From: Corallochytrium limacisporum
Taxonomy: Eukaryota; Opisthokonta
NCBI GenBank assembly: GCA_002811645.1
Contig: PDIP01000020.1
Location: forward strand, 90,939-154,938
Direction of reading: 5' to 3'
DNA length: 64,000 bases
Below, piece by piece: positions 22,810-32,749 of the stretch; positions within the stretch are counted from its first letter, which is position 1, and each line of letters begins with the position of its first letter. The position numbers and the translations under genes were made by a program. The notes under the pieces were generated by a model. The model made no database searches, was not told the origin of the DNA, and saw nothing but the letters and a program-made list of their open reading frames with translations.

Positions 22810-25530
22810 ATGATCCTCGGAGGTAGTACTGACTTGTTCATAGACAAAAATAACGAGAATGAAGTAGACAGTACTGGGAAGAACGGCGTCACAAATATGG
22901 CGGAACTGGCGCACCGCAAACGTGTTATCGAGTCCGATAGTGAGGACGATATTCCTCTGGCTGCGCTTAAGAAGCCAAAGCAGGAGCCCCTATCTGAGTC
23001 TACAAAGATTTCCTCCTTCTCGTCATCAAACGGAAACGGCACTGCACCTAACTTAGGAGTAGCCACATCTTCCAAAGTGCATTCACAACCTCTGTCGTTA
23101 CCAACCTTCTTGAATGACGAAGAGAAACCGGCTTCTGTCGCTCCCGTTGTAGCATCCGTACAGCCTGTAGTACCGAAAGTGGAACCTAAGGCTGAAGACT
23201 CTTCACAAGATGAGTTGCCTTTAGCTTCCTTGACGAAAAAGGAGGTGAAAACAAGCGAAACGGACACCGCTAGACTGAAGAAGGAGCCTGCGATGCCCAA
23301 GACCGGGACGGTGGTGCCTAAAACAGAGACTCCTGTCAAGCCGGCAACCAAGCCATTCGCAACCACAACAAAGCCATCTGCCGGGGACTCAAGTGACGAC
23401 GATGATTTGCCACTGGCTGCTCTGGCCAAGAAACCAGAAGTCACTGAGCCATCGCAGGCGATGAAGAATGGGACAATCAAGACGGAGGGTGCAATGCAAA
23501 CAGTTCTTAAGGGTGAGTCAGATTCCGATGATGAGCCACTTGCAGTGGTAGCAGCCAAGAGTCAGTCACAGGGCGATGCTATGGACGAAGATTCAGACTC
23601 TGATTCGGAAAGTATGCCTTTGGCCATGGTAGTACAGCGAGAGAAGGATCTCGATGAGATTTCAAGCAAGGTGGTAATGAAAAAGAAGGACAAGGCCAAA
23701 AGAAAGGCTCAGGTTGCTGCCAGCGTGGAAAGCATGTCCGCTACCACTGCTGTCTCAACGCAATCGAATCGGAAGCTGACCATGGAAGAGAAACGAGAGC
23801 TACGTCGACAGCAGGAGGCTCAAGAAGTTGTGCAGTGGTGGGATACTTCAAACAAACCAAAGCTTAAAGCAGGAGAGCGGTGGAAGACACTTCAATGGAA
23901 TGGCATCGTCTTTGCGCCTCCGTATGAAGCGTATCCCGAGAGTGTCAAGTTCAAATATGCTGGGGAGAGAATATCACTCAGCCTTCAGGCTGAGGAAGTG
24001 GCTTCCTTCTTTGCGGCCATGGCTAACACCGACTATGCTGGTAAGCCTGTGTTCATTAAGAACTTCATGAAGGATTGGCGCAAGTTCATGACCAAAGAAG
24101 AACGCGCCAAGATCACAAACTTTAAGGACTGTGACTTCACGGAAATGGTCCGTCATGAGGAGAAAAAGCGTGAATTGAAGAAGGCAATGACCAAGGAAGA
24201 GAAAGAAAAGATCAAGAAGCAGAATGAAGAACTGATAGATAAGTACGGCTACTGTATGGTCGACGGTACACGCGAACGCATTGGCAACTTCCGTGTGGAA
24301 CCGCCCGGTCTTTTCCGTGGCCGTGGCAGTCATCCCAAGATGGGTCGCGTCAAGAAACGTGTGCATCCAGAGTCTGTCACCGTGAACACCGGTCGAGGCG
24401 TACCGGCACCGCAGGCTCCAGAGGGACATCGCTGGAAGAAGGTTCTCACCGACCGCACAGTGACTTGGCTGGCAACCTGGAAGGAGAACATCATGGGGGC
24501 ACAAAAATATGTCATGCTGAATGCTGCAAGCCGATTCAAGGGTGAAAGTGACTTGAAGAAGTATGAAAAGGCTAGGAAGCTCAAGAAACACATCAACAAA
24601 ATTCGTCGCAGGTATCGTCGGGATTGGAAGGACAAGATGATGTACGAGCGCCAGCGTGGTACGTGCTTATACTTCATTGATATTCTCGCCCTTCGTGTTG
24701 GTAATGAGAAAGACACAGATCAAGAGGCCGATACCGTCGGTTGTACTTCTCTGCGTATTGAGCACATAGAATTGCATCCGCGAGAGACTCCGGAAGGTAA
24801 AGATCATGTGACCTTTGATTTTCTCGGAAAAGATTCCATCCAGTATCGCAATACGGTGGAGGTCGATGAACAGGTGTTCAAGAATCTGAAGATTTTCACA
24901 AAGAACAAGAAACCAGCTGACATGCTATTTGATAGGGTCGATGGCGCGAATCTGAACAAGTATCTACAGGAGCAGATGAAGGGCTTGAGTGCCAAGGTGT
25001 TCCGTACCTACAACGCATCGCACACCCTCCAGGAACAGCTGAAGGATACGCCGGAGAAGGCCAATGAACACGAAAAGATTCTGGCATACAACCGTGCTAA
25101 TCGCCAAGTTGCCATTCTGTGTAATCATCAGCGCGCAGTGCCCAAGACTCATGACCAGAGTATGGGCCGACTTGAGCAGAAGATCAAGGACAAGAGGAAA
25201 CAAAAACGTGAAACAAAGAAGAAGCTTAATGAATTGCTGAAGGAACTGAAGGAGGCAGGCAAGGATACCAAGAACGCGGCCAAGGTGAAGACCCTTCGCA
25301 AGCGTCTCAAAACTATGGATGAGCAGCTGAAGAAGCTTCAAATCCAGAAGGTTGACAAGGACGAGAACAAGACCATTGCACTGGGAACATCGAAGTTGAA
25401 TTACTGCGATCCTCGTATCACTGTTGCCTGGTGCAAAAGGTACAATGTTCCCATCGAGAAGGTCTACAACAAGACTCAGCGTCAAAAGTTCATGTGGTCA
25501 TTTGCCACTGAACCTGAGTGGGAATTCTAA
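22810..25530 (+). CDS. TOP1: DNA topoisomerase I (eukaryotic type IB)
   Basis: A 906-residue protein that nicks and rejoins one DNA strand to relax supercoils during nuclear transcription and replication. The core and C-terminal domains match animal TOP1 closely. All five catalytic residues are present with the usual spacing: R629, K674, R732, H773 and nucleophile Y865 in SKLNY. The N-terminal 280 residues are unstructured and lysine/acid rich. They carry five copies of an acidic-then-PLA motif (about 42-55, 130-144, 193-208, 237-250, 260-275) and three consensus SUMO sites (LKKE, IKTE, LKGE). A Lys-rich coiled linker (about 780-850) precedes the active-site domain. The first ATG is used here; the ATG at 22897 (residue 30, context AAATATGG) is an equally good start. 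It is convergent with MED18, with an 80-bp gap. Confidence 0.99.
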   Translation: MILGGSTDLFIDKNNENEVDSTGKNGVTNMAELAHRKRVIESDSEDDIPLAALKKPKQEPLSESTKISSFSSSNGNGTAPNLGVATSSKVHSQPLSLPTFLNDEEKPASVAPVVASVQPVVPKVEPKAEDSSQDELPLASLTKKEVKTSETDTARLKKEPAMPKTGTVVPKTETPVKPATKPFATTTKPSAGDSSDDDDLPLAALAKKPEVTEPSQAMKNGTIKTEGAMQTVLKGESDSDDEPLAVVAAKSQSQGDAMDEDSDSDSESMPLAMVVQREKDLDEISSKVVMKKKDKAKRKAQVAASVESMSATTAVSTQSNRKLTMEEKRELRRQQEAQEVVQWWDTSNKPKLKAGERWKTLQWNGIVFAPPYEAYPESVKFKYAGERISLSLQAEEVASFFAAMANTDYAGKPVFIKNFMKDWRKFMTKEERAKITNFKDCDFTEMVRHEEKKRELKKAMTKEEKEKIKKQNEELIDKYGYCMVDGTRERIGNFRVEPPGLFRGRGSHPKMGRVKKRVHPESVTVNTGRGVPAPQAPEGHRWKKVLTDRTVTWLATWKENIMGAQKYVMLNAASRFKGESDLKKYEKARKLKKHINKIRRRYRRDWKDKMMYERQRGTCLYFIDILALRVGNEKDTDQEADTVGCTSLRIEHIELHPRETPEGKDHVTFDFLGKDSIQYRNTVEVDEQVFKNLKIFTKNKKPADMLFDRVDGANLNKYLQEQMKGLSAKVFRTYNASHTLQEQLKDTPEKANEHEKILAYNRANRQVAILCNHQRAVPKTHDQSMGRLEQKIKDKRKQKRETKKKLNELLKELKEAGKDTKNAAKVKTLRKRLKTMDEQLKKLQIQKVDKDENKTIALGTSKLNYCDPRITVAWCKRYNVPIEKVYNKTQRQKFMWSFATEPEWEF

Positions 25531-25610
25531 ATGGATCAGATGAAGTGCTTTGAATACAAGTCTTAATTTCCTCTATATCTGTTTTTGTAAATATGTGCCT
25601 TTCCGTACCC

Positions 25611-26285
25611 TCATCGCATGAAGCGCTGGTCTATCTTGGCTAGTTTGACAACAGGCCTGAGTACGGTCGCATAGTTCCATAAAATCTTCTCCGTGTCCTC
25701 TAAGCTTTCCGATGAAGACTGGCTGTACAATTCTACCAGGTAGTACCCATCGCTGATCTTCTCAAAGGCTGGTTTCCCGCCTTCCATCTTCATGCGCTCG
25801 ATAGAGAAGATGCTGCACTCAACTTGTCCCTTCAAGGAAAAAACCCAACCAGTCTTTCGCACGCTGTAGACAGGTTTTGCTCCTAGACTTGCAAGGTACT
25901 CTGGGGTAGGCCCGTTGGTCTCCATTGAGATAAAGGTTCTCACTGTTACCAGCGAACGCTGAGAAGCTGCTCCAGCTTGTCCGATGTACGTCAGAGCCCA
26001 CTGTGTCGTGTCATTAGGACTAGCAGGGACACCTGGTTTATAAGGTCGAGTCTGACGGAAGATCATAACTCCATTGCTGAGTCCCTTTAATTGAAAACTT
26101 GTTTCACGCATTCGAACTGTTTGTGGGTTTTCATGGCCTCCAAGGGCACACATTTCTTTAACCAATTGCTCAACCTTCGCACCTGTCACACCGCCTTGCA
26201 ACAGGCATTGAAATCCACCTCCACCAAGAGCGAAAGAGTTGAGGCCTTCATGCCCGGAGACTGGACCTCCTAATGTGCCAGCCAT
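25611..26285 (-). CDS. MED18: Mediator complex subunit 18
   Basis: A 224-residue protein matching MED18 along its length. It opens with the family-typical LLQGGV segment (about 28-33), has a central beta-rich region including ALTYIGQ and a run resembling the MED18 cyclophilin-like barrel, and ends with YLVELYSQ followed by a C-terminal LRPVVKLAKIDQRFM helix-strand like the human LKPLVHLEKIDPKRL end. MED18 belongs to the Mediator head with MED20 and links Mediator to RNA polymerase II in the nucleus. Length agrees with the animal protein (about 208 residues). The ATG chosen is the only one upstream of the conserved block. It shares a 976-bp divergent promoter region with ARP3 and is convergent with TOP1. 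Confidence 0.9.
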   Translation of the reverse strand: MAGTLGGPVSGHEGLNSFALGGGGFQCLLQGGVTGAKVEQLVKEMCALGGHENPQTVRMRETSFQLKGLSNGVMIFRQTRPYKPGVPASPNDTTQWALTYIGQAGAASQRSLVTVRTFISMETNGPTPEYLASLGAKPVYSVRKTGWVFSLKGQVECSIFSIERMKMEGGKPAFEKISDGYYLVELYSQSSSESLEDTEKILWNYATVLRPVVKLAKIDQRFMR

Positions 26286-27261
26286 TCTATCAAGTACGTG
26301 CTGGCTCTTTTCTGAGGCTGTCTACATTTGTCATGCCTTCGTCACTGTCGCGAGATTGCTCGACACAAGTATCTTCCTTCTCCTCTGTATTTGGTGCCCT
26401 TTATCTACGTTCTTCCGCAGTACGTGAAGTGTTAAGTGTTACATGCACTGTTACACTAACCAAACCACTGCGTTACGGTTCTGCGCGCCAACGTACACCA
26501 CACCAACCCCCCCCTATCGAGGAGATGTTTGAATCTGATATTCGCTGATTCAATACAATGTTGTTCTCCCGAACCGCTTCTCAGCAAAACCATTATTTAA
26601 CCTCTGGTCACTCGTAGTGAACGCTGTGCACAAATACATTGGACGGGCACTCCACCAAGCGAGCTACCCTGTTGGGTTGAATGTTTTGCCATGCCCCCCT
26701 CCGTTGGTGTTTCTTTTTTCCCCAAGTCTCTTTCCTCAGTTCATTCGCTATGAACAGGGCCGGAACAGCCAATCACGAGCCAATGCCTTCCCCGCAAACC
26801 CATCGAAGAGGAGGCGGGTTCCATAGTGAACCTACCAGAGCACAGGACCTTCGGTACTGAAAGCATTGACGGAGTCTGGTTGGTGTTTCTCATTTGAGGC
26901 GATTTGTTTTTTGTTTTTGCACAGCCGCCAGCCACAGGGAGGGGGTAGAGTGGGCGCGTATATTGAGGGTATGCCGTGGTGACGAGCGGGGCCTTGTGAA
27001 AGAGTACGGACCAGCACACGGTGGGCGTGTTGCCTGATCCGAAAGAGAACTCCAGTTTTTGTTGCACAACATGGGGAATCTGCTTATGATTTAGAGTGAT
27101 CATTAACCCGGGCTTGTATTTCAAAGATTTCATATGACTATCTGCATACATGGCCTGATACAACCCACGGAGATCTGCGGGAATATTGATAACCGGGATC
27201 AACAACCAACGACAGGAGTTTCGGTTTGAATAGTAGTTTTCATATATAGAGCCAGGGAACA
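26286..27261. other. Divergent promoter region MED18/ARP3
   Basis: No gene is supported. A 180-codon minus-strand frame overlaps the ARP3 start but has no recognisable features. A CATATATAGAG TATA-like element lies about 20 nt upstream of the ARP3 ATG (27240-27250). No other motif stands out. Confidence 0.6.
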
Positions 27262-28515
27262 ATGGCACCGACCAACAAACCAATTGTCATTGACAATGGT
27301 ACCGGCTACACCAAGATGGGATATGCCGGCAATCCCAATCCGCAGTTCATCATGCCAACCGTGATCGGCATGAAGGAGTCTGCTTCAGTTGGCGATCAGG
27401 CACAGCGCCGTGTGGCGCGGGGTCTTGATGACCTAGACTTCCATATTGGAGACGAGGCTGTTGAGAATCAGAAGACCTATGGCTTGACATACCCTATTCG
27501 GGAGGGTATGGTGGCGGACTGGGATGCAATGGAGAAGCTGTGGGAACAATGTATTTTCAAGTACCTCCGCTGCGAACCCGAGGACCACTACTTTATGCTC
27601 ACTGAACCTCCGTTGAACACACCCGAGAATCGGGAGTACACGGCCGAGATTATGTTTGAAAGTTTCAACGTACCCGGTCTGTATATTGCCGTGCAGGCCG
27701 TCCTGGCCCTGGCAGCGTCATGGACCACCTCGCGGACAGAGAATCCGCTAACTGGATGTGTATTGGATAGTGGTGATGGTGTTACCCACGTCATTCCTGT
27801 GGCTGATGGTTATGTTATCGGCTCTAGCATCAAGTCCATGCCTATTGCTGGGCGGAGAATCACTCACTTTATTCAGGAGATGCTCCGCCAGCGCGAGCCC
27901 CAAATTCCCCCTGAGGAATCCATGGAAGTTGCCAAGACCATCAAGGAACGCTACTGCTACGTATGCCCCGATATTGTGAAGGAGTACAAGAAGTATGATG
28001 GGGATCCTAGGTACTTCAAGGAACACACAGGTGTGCACTCTGTGACTCAGAAGAAGTACAACGTCGATGTTGGCTACGAGCGCTTCCTCGGACCCGAGAT
28101 TTTCTTCCACCCCGAGTTTGCCAATGCAGACTACAGCACGCCTGTACCGATGGTGGTTGATGAAGTCATCCAATCGTGCCCCATTGATGTCCGCCGTGCC
28201 CTGTACAAGAACATCGCTCTGTCCGGTGGTTCCACAATGTTCAAGGATTTCGGTAAACGTCTTGAGCGTGATATCAAGCGCACGGTGAAGGAGCGCATGG
28301 CTCTGTACGAGGATCTCAGTGGCGGAAAGCACAAGCCTGCGCCTATGGAGGTCAATGTCGTATCTCACTCTAAGCAACGATATGCTGTATGGTACGGTGG
28401 GTCCGTTGTGGCTGACTTGCCTCAGTTCTACTCCGCCTGCCGCACCAAGAAGGAGTATGAGGAAGAGGGTCCGCGCATTCTCCGCCACAACCCGGTCTTC
28501 AGTATGATGCAGTAA
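27262..28515 (+). CDS. ARP3: Actin-related protein 3 (Arp2/3 complex)
   Basis: A 417-residue protein, almost exactly the length of animal ARP3 (418). The N-terminal nucleotide-binding loop [15 protein letters not shown], the [13 protein letters not shown] segment, the second phosphate loop around [13 protein letters not shown], the adenine-site ALSGGSTMF and the C-terminal HNPVFSMMQ tail all match ARP3 rather than actin or ARP2. With ARP2 and five ARPC subunits it nucleates branched actin filaments at the cell cortex, so this organism very likely has an Arp2/3-driven branched actin network. The start is the first ATG, with a family-typical N-terminus. Upstream is the divergent gene MED18. A stem-loop follows the stop by 65 nt. 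Confidence 0.99.
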   Translation: MAPTNKPIVIDNGTGYTKMGYAGNPNPQFIMPTVIGMKESASVGDQAQRRVARGLDDLDFHIGDEAVENQKTYGLTYPIREGMVADWDAMEKLWEQCIFKYLRCEPEDHYFMLTEPPLNTPENREYTAEIMFESFNVPGLYIAVQAVLALAASWTTSRTENPLTGCVLDSGDGVTHVIPVADGYVIGSSIKSMPIAGRRITHFIQEMLRQREPQIPPEESMEVAKTIKERYCYVCPDIVKEYKKYDGDPRYFKEHTGVHSVTQKKYNVDVGYERFLGPEIFFHPEFANADYSTPVPMVVDEVIQSCPIDVRRALYKNIALSGGSTMFKDFGKRLERDIKRTVKERMALYEDLSGGKHKPAPMEVNVVSHSKQRYAVWYGGSVVADLPQFYSACRTKKEYEEEGPRILRHNPVFSMMQ

Positions 28516-28579
28516 GTTAACCTTCTAGCATCTCCGAACACTGTGAGTACTTTTACAAGCGTCATCAAGAGAGTGGGAG

Positions 28580-28612
28580 TGGAGATGGCTGTATGCCCCA
28601 TGTCCATCTCCA
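28580..28612 (+). repeat. Stem-loop 3' of ARP3, 9-bp arms
   Basis: TGGAGATGG (28580-28588) pairs perfectly with CCATCTCCA (28604-28612), starting 65 nt after the ARP3 stop codon. It would form a hairpin in the 3' UTR. Confidence 0.6.
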
Positions 28613-29009
28613 GCACAAATTAAAGCAATACAAACGACCATCTATATATGACGGTACTTATCGTGGTAGAAGAGTTTTTAAGGTTATGGCAATGGCGATC
28701 CTTCCTTGCATTGTAGAATCGAAGGTGAATAGGGATCGCCTACGCCGTCGTTGCTTGTGTCCTGAGAGACGACTGCGTTCCGCACTGCTGCCCCCAAATG
28801 TGATGATGGGATGATCTCAAAACTTTATGCAATCCGTGCAAACAGGTTATCTGATATTGCTCAGCTCTGTAGCTGGTGTTGGCGTCGCCTCGGACCGAGG
28901 GGGGCTTAAGAAAATCCTCCAGGGCAACCTAAACTGAGAAACTGAACCCCCTCTGCCCATCAGCTCCATTCACATCGCTGTTCGTTTTCTCTCCCATCTA
29001 CGGGTCCGA

Positions 29010-29010
29010 A

Positions 29011-29105
<95 letters not shown>
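29010..29105 (+). repeat. (TC)n dinucleotide microsatellite
   Basis: About 96 bp of nearly pure TC repeat with a single G interruption near 29034. Homopurine/homopyrimidine mirror tracts of this length can form triplex (H-DNA) structures. It lies between ARP3 and the transporter gene. Confidence 0.97.
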
Positions 29106-29594
29106 CTGTGCGCCATCTGCCCGTAGCTCACCCACCCGCTCCGATTCTCCTGCTGCCATTTTTTCCAGGTTGCTCTGTTCATTTCAACACTATTCTCCCT
29201 TATGGCTTGCGACTGTCCCCCATCTCCTCTCCTCCCTGTGTGGAGTCTGTGGCTAATCGCTCCTACTCGCACTCCGCTCCCACCCACCCCCCTCCCCACC
29301 GTGTCTTCGGTGTCCCACTTCCTTGTGCAATGAACCGCGTGATAGGCTTCACTTCTTTTGACGGATTGTGTCGCATTTGTTTTCATCGCCTGGTGATTTC
29401 TTGGTTTTGGCTTCATTTCCCTTCTCCCTCCCCCTTCCCCGCGGCCAAAGGTGTACCCGTCCAGGGAAATTGAGTACGCAAGGAAGACAAGAGAACACAA
29501 AAAGGATACCAGCGCCAGGCACAAGACACGTACTGCAGACGGAAGCCCCGAAATCTTCGGCAATTTGCTTAATCCACCACACTTTCTGTCTCTA

Positions 29595-29600
29595 TCTCTG

Positions 29601-29685
<85 letters not shown>

Positions 29686-29785
29686 CTCCGGCTCCATCGC
29701 TGCCTATGGGCTCGATCGCTGGCTCTTGCTCTATCGCTGGCTCTGGCGCTATCGCTGGCTCTGGCTCTGGGCTCTATCTCTTGGT
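29595..29785 (+). repeat. (GGCTCT)n hexamer minisatellite with degenerate tail
   Basis: A tandem hexamer GGCTCT is repeated about 16 times to 29694, then continues in degenerate form (GGCTCTTGCTCTATCGCT-like units) to about 29785. The decay on one side suggests expansion from the left part. Confidence 0.95.
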
Positions 29786-30048
29786 GGTGGCTCGTTTAGC
29801 TCGCTCTCGATTCCTCTATCTCTCCCTGGCACTCCCCCCACGGGGCAGGGCGGGACGACCGTCCCCGACCCGACCGTTGATTCTTTTGCGTGTTTGCTTG
29901 ACCTTTGCTGTATACTCTCGGGCTCGCTCGTTTTCCTTCCACTCTCTTCCTCTCAATTTGTTCCCTGGTGGGTTCGCGGCTTGCCTGGCTTACAACTTGC
30001 TGACCCAGCCCGACGAAGTGTCAACATATTCTGGCTGAGCAACACAAG

Positions 30049-30160
30049 AAAAGGGGGGGGTTAGAACGGGGACCCGGGACAGGGAGAGCGAGCGGATGGG
30101 TGGAGGAGAGAGGGGGAGAGGGGGAGGGGGGGAGGGGGAAGAAGGCAGAGCGAGGAGGAG
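30049..30160 (+). repeat. G/A-rich purine tract
   Basis: A run of G-rich purine DNA with several blocks of four to eight G. It has the block spacing for G-quadruplex formation on the plus strand, about 0.9 kb upstream of the AVT1-like start. Confidence 0.75.
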
Positions 30161-31091
30161 AGAGTGACCGCGTTCTGTGGCAGTAGTCAAAAACTTTCTT
30201 ATCGGCAATCTCGCGGACTCCCTCCTACTTTTCACATTATGGAGAAAATCAGGGAACGGATTCGGTAGTGGAGCAGTAGCGGGAAATGGGTGAAATGATC
30301 TTACCATGATCAAATAATAGATGAAGCTGGTCCGACGGATGGGGAGAACACAGGGCTCATCGAACAGTGTTGAAAAGGCCGCACCTTGATCCGCTCCAGA
30401 AACAGACTTTGGCCCGACAGATCCGACAAGAACAGGAACATTAAGTACGAAATCCGGTGAGGTGGGTTTCCCTCCTCGCGAGCGGAGACACAAAGTAGCC
30501 AAAAAAAAAAAAAAGGAAAAGAACTTGCGCCGCCCAAGGGGGTCGCTTCGCTTGCGTGCCTTGGTTCTGCTTGAAAACTTTTCGCACGGGCACTCTGGGC
30601 AAGGCGTGGCGGACAGGGCTGGTGGCGAGTAGTCAGTGAGTAACTCTTTTTCGTCGGAACCCACAAGAAGGAAGGGATTCCATAGTTCTTTGTCTCTCCC
30701 GAGCGGGGCACGCATTGATCCCGCCGTCGGCGGGGGAGGGTGGGCATGAGTTTCTTCGAGGCAGCAAGAGCGAGTCTGTGTGCGTGTGCGTGCGCCATCT
30801 GTCCTGTGCGCCTTTTGGCACAGGTATCAGCACGCCGGCTACAACACTGGTGCACAACATAAGATGGTTGTTGTGTGTTGTTTCAAAAGCATCCTCTGTG
30901 TACACCTTTTCTTTCTCGGTGGGTCACCCACTTGGCTGCCGTTTAGGTATTTTTGGGGTGGCATATATCTGCAAGTATCAACGCCTATCGATCACCAAAG
31001 AGACGTTCGCAAAAGAAAAAGGACTTGAAAGTTCTAATGCTCAGACATTAGAGCCTGGGTAATTACCAACCTAAGGAACCATAGTATCAAT

Positions 31092-32543
31092 ATGGCCGGA
31101 TCATTAGAGGTGCCGGAGCATGAGCACAATGACAGTTACCATTCCTATGTGCAAGACGATAATACTGTGCAAAACTCAATAGGCTACGGAGACCATAGCT
31201 TTGCCAGTATCCCAGACCTTGCCCGGAAGCGCAAGTCTTCTAGTACTCGTACTGGTCGGTCCAGGCAAAGCAGCACTAGCCATGATATTGAGGCTGTAGA
31301 GACAACATCTCTACTGGGCAAGCCCAAGCGACAACCAGGTCATTCTAGTGTAGCTCAGGTGACCTACAATGCATGTAACGTGCTCATGGGAGCGGGACTT
31401 CTCAGTGTGCCTTTTGCATTCAAAGGGGCCGGATGGATCGCCGGCATTGCGATTTTCCTTGTCATTTCTCTATTGACGAACATGACGGGGAAACTGCTGT
31501 ACTGGTCCATGGTAAAGAACGAGCATGTCCAGGATTATCCAGGCTTGGGCCAGGTTGCATTCGGCAGTATGGGGTCGTACATCGTTGGGGGGGTATTCTT
31601 CTTTGACATTTTCTGTGCCAGCGTCATGTTCATTATTCTGATCGCAGACAGTTTGTATGCTCTATACGACGGACTGAGTCCACTGCAGTATGTACTCATT
31701 CAGATGGTTGTCCTGATCCCCATGACGTGGACAAAGCGCTTGAGTCTAATGGCGTATCTCAGTTTCCTCGGCCTGCTCAGCGTGGCAGCTCTGGCGGGAG
31801 GGTTGTTCATTAAGGCAGCTGAAGTTAATCTAGCCCACCACCCTGCCAATACCACTCTGGGCCCGCAGAGCTTTCAAGGCATCTTGGCTTGCTACGGTAT
31901 GATTCTCATGCAGTACGGAGGTCACGCTATCATGCCCAGCTTGGCTGCTTCTCTTAAGGACTTTAACCACTTTCCACGGGTTCTGAATATCACCTACGCT
32001 TTCTGCGTTGCTATCGGGTTAAGTGTAGGTGTCATTGGCTTTGCGATCTACGGCCAGCACACGGAGAAGGAAATCACTCTGAATCTTTTAGAAGACGACG
32101 AAAAAACGACTGGCACGGGTGTTACGGGCTACCTAGGACCTTTTGTGTTGCTCCTTGTAGTGGTGAACGCCGTCACCAAGTACCCGCTGCTGCTTAACGT
32201 TGCCAGTATGTACATTGATCAGATCGTCTGCCTCTGCCTACCTCCATCTTTCGATGAGGATGGCACCACTCAGAACCGGATCCTGCACGTCACAGTTCGC
32301 ACCGTTGTCGGTGTTCTCACCTTTGGGACCGCTATCCTGATCCCATCCTTTGCAAAACTGACTGCTTTCATTGGCGCCGGATTCCAAACCTTCCTGTGCT
32401 TGGTCTTTCCGGTATATGTCTACAAGGTCAGCTATCAGAAGGAAATGAGTCCATTCACGCGCTTTGTGATGGAAGCATGTGTGTTTATGAGCATTATCGC
32501 CGGTTGCTTCGGTGTCTACGGTGCCATGACACTGGAAGATTAG
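31092..32543 (+). CDS. AVT1-like vacuolar/lysosomal amino acid transporter (AAAP family)
   Basis: A 483-residue polytopic membrane protein of the amino acid/auxin permease family (SLC32/36/38 and yeast AVT1 type). After an 85-residue cytosolic N-terminus, TM1 carries the family signature NACNVLMGAGLLSVPFAF (93-110). About eleven hydrophobic segments follow to the C-terminus. Such proteins move neutral amino acids by proton or vacuolar antiport across vacuolar, lysosomal or vesicle membranes. The N-terminal tail contains ETTSLL (70-75), which fits the acidic dileucine sorting signal [D/E]xxxL[L/I] and supports an endolysosomal location (inference). Substrate cannot be told from the sequence. 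It is convergent with BCAS3 (206-bp gap), and a small hairpin lies in its leader. Confidence 0.9.
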   Translation: MAGSLEVPEHEHNDSYHSYVQDDNTVQNSIGYGDHSFASIPDLARKRKSSSTRTGRSRQSSTSHDIEAVETTSLLGKPKRQPGHSSVAQVTYNACNVLMGAGLLSVPFAFKGAGWIAGIAIFLVISLLTNMTGKLLYWSMVKNEHVQDYPGLGQVAFGSMGSYIVGGVFFFDIFCASVMFIILIADSLYALYDGLSPLQYVLIQMVVLIPMTWTKRLSLMAYLSFLGLLSVAALAGGLFIKAAEVNLAHHPANTTLGPQSFQGILACYGMILMQYGGHAIMPSLAASLKDFNHFPRVLNITYAFCVAIGLSVGVIGFAIYGQHTEKEITLNLLEDDEKTTGTGVTGYLGPFVLLLVVVNAVTKYPLLLNVASMYIDQIVCLCLPPSFDEDGTTQNRILHVTVRTVVGVLTFGTAILIPSFAKLTAFIGAGFQTFLCLVFPVYVYKVSYQKEMSPFTRFVMEACVFMSIIAGCFGVYGAMTLED

Positions 32544-32749
32544 GGCAGTCTATTTAGCTTCACAATCTGCCATCATTCATTCATCATCATTTTCATTTTT
32601 TGTCATCCATTAGCCCATGAAGCATCGTCACTAACATCTATAAAGGAAACTTCTCCAACTGTGTCCATTTTTCTTTGTGTCCATTCGGCTTACGAACGTG
32701 TAATATGATCTGTCTGGCGTTTGTACAAAGAGTCAAGTTGTTCAACGAC

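Larger units (their letters stand above)
28516..31091. other. Repeat-rich intergenic region between ARP3 and the AVT1-like gene
   Basis: 2.58 kb with no supportable gene. It holds a stem-loop just after ARP3 (28580-28612), a long (TC)n tract (29010-29105), a (GGCTCT)n hexamer array (29595-29694) with degenerate continuation to about 29785, a G/A-rich stretch (30049-30160), an A-run near 30500 and a small hairpin at 31033-31052 just upstream of the transporter start. Open frames through the hexamer array encode only Leu-Ala or Trp-Leu repeats and are not genes. Confidence 0.8.

Noticed and set aside
26741-27283. 180-codon minus-strand frame overlapping the ARP3 start
   Set aside because: It overlaps the certain ARP3 coding start and lacks motifs.
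29368-30038. Frames through the hexamer repeat (Leu-Ala or Trp-Leu runs)
   Set aside because: They are translations of (GGCTCT)n and are repeat artefacts.
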